Below, in pieces: positions 1 to 5,700 of a stretch of DNA of 7,999 nucleotides. Each line of letters begins with the position of its first letter. Within the stretch, counting starts at the first letter, position 1. The notes under the pieces are model-generated. The model ran no database searches, had not been told where the DNA came from, and saw nothing but the letters and a program-made list of their open reading frames with translations. This stretch comes from Deltaproteobacteria bacterium (GTDB taxonomy: Bacteria > Desulfobacterota > Dissulfuribacteria > Dissulfuribacterales > JALVPX01), in the NCBI GenBank assembly GCA_027031565.1, contig JALVPX010000001.1, positions 1 through 7,999 of the forward strand, written 5' to 3'. Both the position numbers and the translations under genes were made by a program.

Positions 1-27
1 TGCGCAAGAGGGCAGCGGCGTGCACTC

Positions 28-105
28 TCAAAAGAAGGGCAAATTGAAAGCATTATGCTGACATGATAAAGGCTTAAAGAAGACGACGGACTTTGGAATC
101 CACAT
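28..105 (-). CDS. possible 25-residue micro-ORF with strong SD
   Basis: A short ORF beginning MWIPKSVVFFKPL and ending FNLPFF has an ATG at 105-103 and a very good Shine-Dalgarno (GGAGG at 113-117, 7-nt spacing). It lies just downstream of the traT terminator on the same strand, after a second perfect hairpin (122-139). The frame stays open upstream, but no upstream start has an SD like this one. It could be a leader peptide, a small hydrophobic protein expressed by terminator read-through, or chance. No function is recognised. On the plus strand, bases 1-66 are open in one frame and could hold the tail of a gene from outside the window, but nothing distinguishes that from noise. Confidence 0.35.
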   Translation of the reverse strand: MWIPKSVVFFKPLSCQHNAFNLPFF

Positions 106-121
106 CGTTCGTCCTCCTTTC

Positions 122-139
122 GCCAGGTGGGGACCTGGC
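122..139. other. perfect 7-bp hairpin
   Basis: Arms GCCAGGT (122-128) and ACCTGGC (133-139) enclose a GGGG loop (CCCC on the minus strand). It sits 3 bp from the terminator hairpin and, read on the minus strand, just before the SD of the micro-ORF. No T-run follows on either strand, so it is not a classic terminator. It may be part of a tandem stop structure or an RNA element affecting the micro-ORF. Confidence 0.5.
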
Positions 140-142
140 TGC

Positions 143-169
143 AAAAGGGCCTCAAAATGAGGCCCTTTT
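143..169. terminator. rho-independent terminator after traT, bidirectional shape
   Basis: A perfect 11-bp stem, AAAAGGGCCTC (143-153) with GAGGCCCTTTT (159-169), encloses a 5-nt loop. Because the outer stem is A on one side and T on the other, it presents a T-run to transcripts from either direction. It starts 3 bp beyond the traT stop codon (173-175), so it most likely ends the traT message. It would also stop any plus-strand transcript entering from the left. Confidence 0.85.
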
Positions 170-172
170 GTG

Positions 173-898
173 TTAGAAGATACCGCTGATTTGGCTTGCA
201 AGTATGCCGGACAGCACCTCGGCAGCCTTCTTTTTGTCAATATTTGTTTGTGTTGCTGTTGATACGATTCTGGTTCTATAAGTTTGGAAATCGCTTTTAA
301 TTTTCCTGGTGGTTTTAAGTGCCGTGCTGGTTCCCTGGGATGCCTCGGTAGTCATTTCTCCGGTTACGCCACCTTCCACCCTTTCTTTAATTTGGACATC
401 TACCACGCCGACAAATTTATCGACGTGGATGATAGCGCCAACGGCAGCACCAGCTATACTGCCAACAGTGGCGCCTATAATGGCGCCGACTGCTTTTCCG
501 GCATCATCTCCACCAAGCAGTGCCCCACCGACGGCTCCACCAAACCCCCCTGCAAGCATACCGTCTGCTGTCAAATCTTTCCGCTCATAATCCATATACA
601 GGACATTGGCCTGGATAATATAACCAGCCTTGCTAGGATCTTTGGTTATTTGATAACCTTTTTGTTTTAACAGGTCTAACAGCTCGTTTTCGAAAGCAAT
701 TTCTTTCATTTGCGAGGTATTTGTAACTCGCACAAAGATGTTCCTGTTTTTTACAAGCATTTCAGCATCGAGAAAGATAGTGTCCGACATGTTGACGTTA
801 GTTTGGAGTTTTGCATGTTTGACTGCGTGCATTGTTTGTGAACAACCTGCCAATACCAAAACTCCGAAAACAACCAGAATTAGCATTATTTTTTTCAT
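173..898 (-). CDS. traT: TraT-like surface exclusion / complement resistance lipoprotein
   Basis: The 241-residue product matches the TraT family in length (F TraT is about 244) and layout. It has a lipoprotein signal (MKKIMLILVV) with lipobox LAGC at 16-19, and Ser at +2 fits outer-membrane sorting. An N-terminal stretch contains MSDTIFLDA and VRVTNTS, followed by KGYQITKDPSKAGYIIQANV around 80-100. A glycine-zipper-rich segment spans about 112-156, then VDVQIKER, an EASQGTS region and a TYRTRIVSTATQTN stretch. In the F system TraT forms an outer-membrane oligomer that blocks stable mating with cells already carrying the element, and it contributes to serum resistance. Here it lies downstream of traG on the same strand, as in F, but apart from the operon, with its own leader. 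An SD (AAGGAGGA, 906-913) sits 7 nt before the ATG. Assignment is confident; which partner specificity it has cannot be read. Confidence 0.92.
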   Translation of the reverse strand: MKKIMLILVVFGVLVLAGCSQTMHAVKHAKLQTNVNMSDTIFLDAEMLVKNRNIFVRVTNTSQMKEIAFENELLDLLKQKGYQITKDPSKAGYIIQANVLYMDYERKDLTADGMLAGGFGGAVGGALLGGDDAGKAVGAIIGATVGSIAGAAVGAIIHVDKFVGVVDVQIKERVEGGVTGEMTTEASQGTSTALKTTRKIKSDFQTYRTRIVSTATQTNIDKKKAAEVLSGILASQISGIF

Positions 899-965
899 AC
901 CTCAGTCCTCCTTGAATTTGAAAATAAAAAAAGGGACCCCAGAATTGTTTTTGAGAGCCCCCAAA

Positions 966-983
966 GGGTGCGTCTTGGCACCC
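966..983 (-). other. hairpin in the traT leader
   Basis: Arms GGGTGC (966-971) and GCACCC (978-983) enclose a 6-nt loop. It lies between the candidate traT promoter and its SD, so it would form in the 5' untranslated RNA. It is not followed by a T-run on the minus strand, so a terminator is unlikely. Role unknown; it may stabilise the message. Confidence 0.4.
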
Positions 984-995
984 ATTAGTCTGTTT

Positions 996-1022
996 TTTAT
1001 ATTCTTTTTCCTTAGGCGTCAA
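996..1022 (-). promoter_or_regulatory. candidate traT promoter
   Basis: Read on the minus strand, a TTGACG -35 box (1017-1022) is followed 15 bp later by TATAAA (996-1001). The spacing is shorter than the ideal 17 bp, which lowers confidence. It would give a leader of about 90 nt before the traT ATG, and suggests traT can be expressed independently of the traF-H-G transcript. Confidence 0.4.
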
Positions 1023-1055
1023 GGCTACCAATCCCCTCTTTTTTTAAGGAAAAGC

Positions 1056-1084
1056 TTGACAAGTCTCTTTTTTATCTCGATAGT
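1056..1084 (+). promoter_or_regulatory. candidate promoter of the toxin-antitoxin operon
   Basis: A perfect TTGACA -35 box (1056-1061) is separated by 17 bp from GATAGT (1079-1084), 4 of 6 matches to the -10 consensus. A second, weaker possibility downstream is TTGACT (1115-1120) with TATATA (1137-1142) at 16 bp. The first overlaps an inverted repeat (1073-1096), as expected for an autoregulated antitoxin operon. Confidence 0.6.
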
Positions 1085-1096
1085 TAAATTGAGATA
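1073..1096. promoter_or_regulatory. inverted repeat, likely antitoxin operator
   Basis: TATCTCgAT (1073-1081) and ATtGAGATA (1088-1096) form an inverted repeat with one mismatched pair and a 6-bp centre. It covers the -10 box of the candidate promoter. Ribbon-helix-helix antitoxins usually bind such repeats to repress their own operon, and the antitoxin gene is the first one downstream. Binding here is inference. Confidence 0.45.
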
Positions 1097-1098
1097 GT

Positions 1099-1122
1099 AT
1101 AGTTATAAGGTTTTTTGACTTT
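1099..1122 (+). repeat. 24-bp intergenic repeat, copy 1
   Basis: This copy matches 2317-2340 in 23 of 24 positions; the last 18 (ATAAGGTTTTTTGACTTT) are identical. The one difference is T versus A at the sixth base. Both copies are on the plus strand, upstream of accessory genes and downstream of a TTGACA box. It is too short for an insertion sequence remnant to be diagnosed. A shared regulator site or a common ancestral upstream region is more likely. Confidence 0.7.
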
Positions 1123-1242
1123 TTCGTTGGCCGCTATATATACGAAAACGGCTTTTGGGGCTGAAGTCCGAGGGAGGCGTCACAAGAATCGCCAATGATG
1201 AGGGCTTCAGGCCAAGGACGTGGCAAAAATAGGAGTATGGAA
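1123..1242 (+). other. leader of the antitoxin gene
   Basis: If transcription starts about 7 nt after the -10 box, the antitoxin message has a leader of about 150 nt. It holds nested complementary segments: GGCTGAAG (1159-1166) with CTTCAGgCC (1205-1213), and inside them GGCG (1176-1179) with CGCC (1190-1193). No known riboswitch is recognised. In-frame ATGs at 1195 and 1198 lie in this stretch but have no well-spaced SD. Confidence 0.3.
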
Positions 1243-1467
1243 ATGCTTACTTTGCAACTTCCGTCTGACATAGAGGAGAAACTTGATGCGCTGACAAAGG
1301 AAACCGGGCAGTCAAAATCTTTTTATATAATTGAAGCTCTGAGTTTTTATTTGGAAGAATTGGAAGATATTCACCACGGTGAAAAGGTATTACAGCGTAT
1401 TATTGACGGTAAGGAAAGAGTGTATAGCATAGAAGAAGTGGAGCGAGAGCTCGGTGTGGAGGATTGA
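1243..1467 (+). CDS. ribbon-helix-helix antitoxin (RelB/CopG-like)
   Basis: This 74-residue protein begins MLTLQLPSDIEEKLDALTKE, a typical ribbon-helix-helix start: a short DNA-contacting strand (LTLQLP) followed by two helices with the SKSFYIIEAL motif at about 26-35. The acidic C-terminal half (40-74, ending YSIEEVERELGVED) would wrap and neutralise the toxin. It pairs with the RelE-type toxin gene it overlaps by 14 bp, so the two are translationally coupled. The start at 1243 is chosen because AGGAG (1231-1235) is 7 nt upstream and the protein then matches family length. In-frame ATGs at 1195, 1198 and 1237 are possible but less well placed. It probably represses its own operon through the inverted repeat at 1073-1096. 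Confidence 0.88.
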   Translation: MLTLQLPSDIEEKLDALTKETGQSKSFYIIEALSFYLEELEDIHHGEKVLQRIIDGKERVYSIEEVERELGVED

Positions 1468-1720
1468 GTTCTCTGACACTGCCAGAAAACAACTGGTTAA
1501 ATTAGACAGGGAAATCGCAAGAACTATTTTAAGTTATTTGAAAAACAGAATTTCAGTTTCAAAAACCCCCAAAGTGTATGGGAAACCCCTGAGAGGGAAA
1601 CTTGCCAGATTGTGGCGTTATAGGATCGGAGCTTATCGTTTAATTTGCGATATACAGGAAGATAAGCTCGTGATTCTTGTTTTATTGATTGGACATAGAA
1701 AAAATGTATATGACCTTTGA
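1454..1720 (+). CDS. RelE/ParE-superfamily toxin, RelE-type
   Basis: The 88-residue basic protein has the RelE fold pattern: an N-terminal strand (WRIEFSDTARKQLVKLD), two helices, an LRGKLARLWRYRIG segment at 46-59, then AYRLICDI and IGHRKNVYDL. Arg62, Arg82 and Tyr86 align with the mRNA-cleaving Arg61, Arg81 and Tyr87 of E. coli RelE, so ribosome-dependent mRNA cleavage is likely rather than gyrase inhibition of the ParE type. The start is GTG at 1454, inside the antitoxin gene; the SD is weak, consistent with coupling to antitoxin translation and lower toxin output. No frameshift or truncation is visible, so the module looks functional. Such pairs stabilise mobile elements or respond to stress. 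Confidence 0.9.
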   Translation: MWRIEFSDTARKQLVKLDREIARTILSYLKNRISVSKTPKVYGKPLRGKLARLWRYRIGAYRLICDIQEDKLVILVLLIGHRKNVYDL

Positions 1721-1778
1721 GAGTTATAAGGAGCGCCAACCGAAGGCTTGGCAGCGGTAACAAGGAAAGGAGTAACCT

Positions 1779-2057
1779 ATGGAGATATTGGTGCTCTTGG
1801 GTGTATTGAATGTTTTGGCAGTGTTGGCATTCGTTTTCTGGCCTAAACGAGAACCCCCTGACCTCGACTGGAAGTCGTGTGTGAAAAAAAGGGAGGAAGA
1901 GGAGAAGAGAAGGCGTGATTTTAGGGAGAAGGCCGAAGCCATGGAATCTGAAGATTCCATGTTTAAGAAAGGCCCGTTTGATGGATGGAATACAGACCCA
2001 ATTTATGCTGATGTGAATCCAGCAAATATGTGGAATACTGCATTTGATGATGATTAA
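1779..2057 (+). CDS. small membrane-anchored charged protein, unknown
   Basis: This 92-residue protein is not recognised. It has one N-terminal membrane helix (about 3-21, LVLLGVLNVLAVLAFVFW), a proline-containing turn, then a highly charged stretch rich in Lys, Arg and Glu (about 36-54) that may be a helix or coiled coil. The C-terminus is aromatic and acidic, ending NTAFDDD. The positive residues after the helix favour a cytoplasmic C-terminus. A good SD (AAGGAG, 1766-1771) sits 7 nt before the ATG. It starts 58 bp after the toxin on the same strand with no clear promoter between, so it is probably in the same transcript. Whether it is part of the toxin-antitoxin function or an unrelated passenger is unknown. 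A 10-bp-arm palindrome lies within it (1940-1961). Confidence 0.72.
   Translation: MEILVLLGVLNVLAVLAFVFWPKREPPDLDWKSCVKKREEEEKRRRDFREKAEAMESEDSMFKKGPFDGWNTDPIYADVNPANMWNTAFDDD
1940..1961. repeat. perfect 10-bp-arm inverted repeat inside a small gene
   Basis: CATGGAATCT (1940-1949) and AGATTCCATG (1952-1961) are exact complements separated by GA. It lies within the codons for AMESEDSM of the small membrane protein. As RNA it would form a tight stem with a 4-nt or smaller loop. No T-run follows, so it is not a terminator. It may be chance, an mRNA structure or a protein-binding site. Confidence 0.6.
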
Positions 2058-2092
2058 ATGAAATATTTACTTTATCATTTTTTATCTTTTTT
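2050..2092 (+). terminator. weak AT-rich terminator candidate
   Basis: ATGAT (2050-2054) and ATCAT (2074-2078), with partial inner pairing, are followed by a T-rich run to 2092. The stem is imperfect and AT-rich, so stability is doubtful, but it sits exactly at the end of the 1779-2057 gene. It overlaps the end of the opposing 2075-2296 ORF. Confidence 0.35.
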
Positions 2093-2296
2093 GCCCTGAG
2101 AAAACCCTGCCTTTTCCATGGCCTGTTTCACTCCTGCTCTATTCATTATTTCTTCCACCACCTTGACCCTATCTTCGTAAGTCGGATCGTATTTGGGAAT
2201 CCCGGTCTCCATGCCGGGGGCAGCACCAGTTATAACCCTCGTGGTGCTGCGCTCCCACTGGGGTTTGTCATCATTTTTAACAAAAAAACTTGACAA
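2075..2296 (-). CDS. hypothetical protein, 73 residues, uncertain start
   Basis: This small ORF is not recognised. The product is polar with no membrane helix or signal. It has a central APGMETGIPKYDPTYEDR stretch and a C-terminal amphipathic helix (VKVVEEIMNRAGVKQAMEKAG), then a lysine-rich tail. The composition looks like real protein rather than an antisense shadow, and no better ORF covers the region. The only long start is TTG at 2296 with a poor SD; the next in-frame ATG is at 2212, giving about 45 residues. The TTG overlaps the -35 box of the opposite-strand promoter (2290-2295), which is odd. The frame stays open further upstream, so it could also be a 5'-truncated remnant. It is on the same strand as traG and traT and could be read from the traG transcript. 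Confidence 0.45.
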   Translation of the reverse strand: MSSFFVKNDDKPQWERSTTRVITGAAPGMETGIPKYDPTYEDRVKVVEEIMNRAGVKQAMEKAGFSQGKKDKK

Positions 2297-2318
2297 AAAG
2301 CTTCCACGTCCCGAGAAT
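2290..2318 (+). promoter_or_regulatory. candidate promoter of the 2384 gene
   Basis: A perfect TTGACA (2290-2295) is followed after 17 bp by GAGAAT (2313-2318), 4 of 6 matches to the -10 consensus. Start of transcription would fall inside the 24-bp repeat copy 2. The leader to the ATG at 2384 would be about 60 nt. Confidence 0.55.
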
Positions 2319-2340
2319 AGTAATAAGGTTTTTTGACTTT
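2317..2340 (+). repeat. 24-bp intergenic repeat, copy 2
   Basis: This is the partner of 1099-1122, differing at one base. Here it begins in the last two bases of the -10 box, whereas copy 1 begins 15 bp after its -10 box, so the repeat is not at a fixed distance from the predicted promoters. The TTGACT inside it could itself be a -35 box, but no convincing -10 follows in this copy. Confidence 0.7.
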
Positions 2341-2383
2341 CTTTTTGCCTGGGGTCTTGATTGCCAACAGAGGATAGAGAACG

Positions 2384-2725
2384 ATGCTTTACAATCTACT
2401 CTATTGCATAAAGATACTTATCGGATTAGCCCTTATCGTTGCAGGGTTTGGGCTGGCATGTGTAACAGTATGGGCCATTACAGCCGCCACCATCAAGACC
2501 TGGAACGTTCTCCTAGGGCGAGACAGGTTCTCGTGGAAGGATGCTGTCAACTGGTTCAAGAGGCTGCCAAGGTGGACCAGGGATGGAATGGATGAACAAC
2601 ATGCAGTTTGGACGATAAATGGCTTTTATGACTTGTTGTATCTAGATCGTCCAATTTGGTGGACCAATAGGGAAGAGTGCGAGGAGGCTCGCAAATTTCT
2701 TCGTAACCGTGGTTATAATACCTAA
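2384..2725 (+). CDS. small inner-membrane protein, unknown
   Basis: The 113-residue product is not recognised. It has one strong membrane segment near the N-terminus (about 9-34, IKILIGLALIVAGFGLACV), then a Trp-rich soluble part with DAVNWFKRLPRWTRDG at about 53-68 and a charged C-terminal helix (REECEEARKFLRNRGYN). An SD (GAGGA, 2370-2374) sits 9 nt before the ATG. The gene points toward traG and its TAA (2723-2725) overlaps the traG TAG (2722-2724), so the two messages converge without space for a terminator. In F the traG-traT interval holds traS, an inner-membrane entry-exclusion protein. Position and membrane anchoring make this a possible functional counterpart, but the opposite strand and lack of visible similarity mean this is speculation. 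Confidence 0.7.
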   Translation: MLYNLLYCIKILIGLALIVAGFGLACVTVWAITAATIKTWNVLLGRDRFSWKDAVNWFKRLPRWTRDGMDEQHAVWTINGFYDLLYLDRPIWWTNREECEEARKFLRNRGYNT

Positions 2726-5700
2726 TCTTGATATTTGATACTCATTTTTGGATTCCTTCCAAAAGATTGATACTCAGAAGCAGGAGTTTTTCCATCTGGG
2801 CCTAATATATTAGATGGGGACGATGAATGTTGGGTATGTGTACTCCCAGAAGAAGGTATTTGGTCTTTATTACTGCCTGTTTTGATTGACTTTATGGTTC
2901 TTAATACTCGATATGCTTCTCCGATTTCTGCGGCTCCTTTTGCCACATCCCCTGCAAACTGTGTAGCATCCACACCAAACTCTTCACCTCCAATCAATGA
3001 CAAGGTATCCTTGACCCTGGAAAGCATATAACTTCCCCTGGCATCCCATCCACGATAGACGGTCCAATGATTACCGGTTTCAGTGTATTCATAAAAACCA
3101 CCGGCTTTGGCATTTACAACAAGCACATTTCCTGTATTGGTATCCTCGTATATTGTGCCCTTGTGGGTTATTCCCGCCTTGGTAATTGCGCCCTCACGGA
3201 CCAGTATGCTGGTCTCTTTTCCAGCCACAATTTTGCCACTATTTGGATCAACTTTAACATCCTGGAACATGAGAGCCTGGGTGCCATCAGGACTTTGTTC
3301 CATAGTTACAACACCCTTATCAAGACCATAACGAACATTACCGCTAACTAAATAGAATTCCCCATTATTTTCTGCAAGGTATCCTTCCTTTAACACATAG
3401 TCTCCCACTTCCGGGTCATAAGTTAATGCCCTGATAGTGTTTGTATCATCAATCCTCATCCCACTGGAGCTTTTGTCCAGTGCCTTGAGCTCGGAAACCA
3501 CTATTTGCCCCTTGTCGTTGACAGCATATTTGACACTGACACCATTATCAAATGTGCCCTTTTCGAGTTCTTTCTTGTATTGTTTGTATATGCCTGGCCT
3601 CAAGGATTCCCGATGCTGGCCAAGCCAGTTTGAAAACTGTTCCGTGGTCATGGCTTTTGAGACAACAGTACCACTATCCACCTTACTTCCCCTCACCTCT
3701 TCCGCTGCGTGGCTGGTCTTGAGGTCGGCCAGGCCAAGCCTTCCCGTTTTGGGATCGTACCCAAAAGAGGCACTAACCTTGTCACCTGGTTTAACCTCTA
3801 TATCTTTCATCCCCGCCTGGTCAGCCATTTCCGTCAATCTTTTCGCCTGGATATGTGTCGCACCTGAAATCTCCATATTATTCAAGTGCTTTTCTAAGAA
3901 GCGTTGACCCTCAGGGGTCGATGTCAGTTGATTTAAAGTTGAGACGGTACTGGGCGGGATGTTTCCAGTTTGCAGGTAAGATGCAACGGCGTTGTTTGCC
4001 ATCATCTTAACTGCTTCATTTAGCTTTTTCTGGCCTTCGGTATAGCCGCGCACATCTACAGCCGAGGAGATATTGCCGCCTCCCAAGTAATTAGACGTAT
4101 TTACCGCGCCACCTATAGCTGTTCCCTTTTCGAGCCTGCTGACCATTTCAGCAGCCATAGGAACACTCATTCCTATCCGTTCAGCCTCTTTTTTAAACGC
4201 ATAAGCATTGGTGCCGGCCAAGGCTCCTGCAAGCGTCGCCTTGCCTGCCTGATAATCCCTGAAAGTAGTACCAGGGGTAAGCAGGCCCGTTTTCCTAAGA
4301 GCTTCATATTCCTGCCAAGCGCCAACGGCTCCAGAACCTTGCCTCATACCATCTATTGCGCCTTGAAACCTTGCAGCATCGGGGCCTCCCAAACCTCCAG
4401 CCCTGGCAATCTCTGCCTCGGTTTTTGTCGCTGCGGTATCGCCAAGGGTTTGGCCTAAAGAATGATAGCCAGATCCCGTGGTTGAGCCATGCCTTTGAGC
4501 AAGTGCATTCATCTGGTGAAAGTTTTTTGATTCCTTGGCCATCTCCTGCCATGAGGTCTGCCTGGTAAATCCGCTCCAGCTTCCCCCAAGATTTCTGGCC
4601 ATGACTGTTCTGGACATCATTTTTTGCACTGCCTCGGAGCTTACCATCTGCTTCGTTTGTGCTTCTCCAGCTTGAGGCCCTACTCTTGGCGCTCCCGCAT
4701 CTATCCCTGCTGCAAGAGAACGCACAAGACCAGCGGACAGATGCGCCATTGAACTTCCGCCAAGTCTTAATACACCAAAGGTTACAGCAGAAGCTATAAG
4801 CATCCCGAAACCCCTCATGGTGCCAAGTTGAGTAAGCGCCCTGTCTGCCATAGGCCAGCATTGCGCTAAACCCTTTATGCCCATCTGTCCCCCAGCGGAA
4901 ATCAGCTCGAAAAGCCCGTTGGCCCTATTAAGCCACATGGTATAGCAGATCATGTCTACACAGCACCAAATAGCCCACCAGATGAACAGACCGAACATGA
5001 ACTTAACAGCATCTATCCCTGCTGGTGTCATCATTAAAATTACTATGAGTGGTATCAAGCCACACAGGATAGCAAAGACTATTGTTTTTACGGTGGGCAG
5101 GAACTGGTTGAGCATGAGGCTCATTGCCCCACTCCTTGCCCCTGCTGTTGCATAGGATTGGGCTAGAGCTGCTTCTTTGTTGCCCAGGCCTGCAAGGAAG
5201 TTGTTCCAGGTCCTTGCGAAAAAGAGATTTTGGGTGATTTGCTCAGGCGTCATGGAACCGCCCCCAAGCACCCACTGTTGGATCGAGTTTCTGAATATTT
5301 GCCTGCACGCAGTCCTTGAAAGGGTGTCGGATGCGTCATATTCCATTACCTCGCAAAACTTGTCCACGGTTGAAGCCCAGGCCGGGGATGCGAGGTAGTT
5401 ATTCATCCTGCTCCAGGCCTCTTGACATGATACATTTTGATTCCCTGTTCCTGGAGGAAGAGGGGCTCCGGATGCGTCAAGCCCACTCCATGTGAAAAGT
5501 GCCGGGTGAGCTGCAACGGACCAAGTTGTGATTTGGTCGGATGTGCGCTCTAGCTGTCCCTTGTAAGAGGACCTGGCAGCGGCTTCAATAGCGATACAGT
5601 CATGGGCATACATGTCAGCGCTAAACTGCATCCCTGGGTCAATCTGTGTTGCAAGAACAGATGACATGGCCCCCACAAATGCTTCGCGAAGCATGACCGT

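Noticed and set aside
284..670. Plus-strand ORFs antisense to traT
   Set aside because: They mirror a well-supported traT gene, have no SD and give low-complexity or Cys/Pro-rich products.
738..1097. 119-residue plus-strand ORF over the traT start and promoter region
   Set aside because: It has no SD, runs antisense through the traT signal peptide, and its C-terminal part comes from T-rich intergenic DNA.
1722..1731. Third partial copy of the 24-bp repeat (AGTTATAAGG)
   Set aside because: Only 10 bp match and the poly-T and GACTTT half is absent; probably chance.
1735..1752. GCCAA/TTGGC hairpin between toxin and the 1779 gene as a terminator
   Set aside because: The stem is only 5 bp, the loop is 8 nt and no T-run follows.
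2290..2595. 101-residue plus-strand ORF overlapping the 2384 gene
   Set aside because: It starts inside the candidate promoter and shares most of its length with the better-supported 2384 frame, which has an SD and a membrane helix.
3437..3907. 156-residue plus-strand ORF opposite traG
   Set aside because: Antisense shadow of the traG C-terminal region, without SD or recognisable motif.
4304..4861. 185-residue minus-strand ORF within traG
   Set aside because: It is an alternative frame of traG with no family resemblance, rich in Trp, Arg and Ser as frameshifted shadows are.
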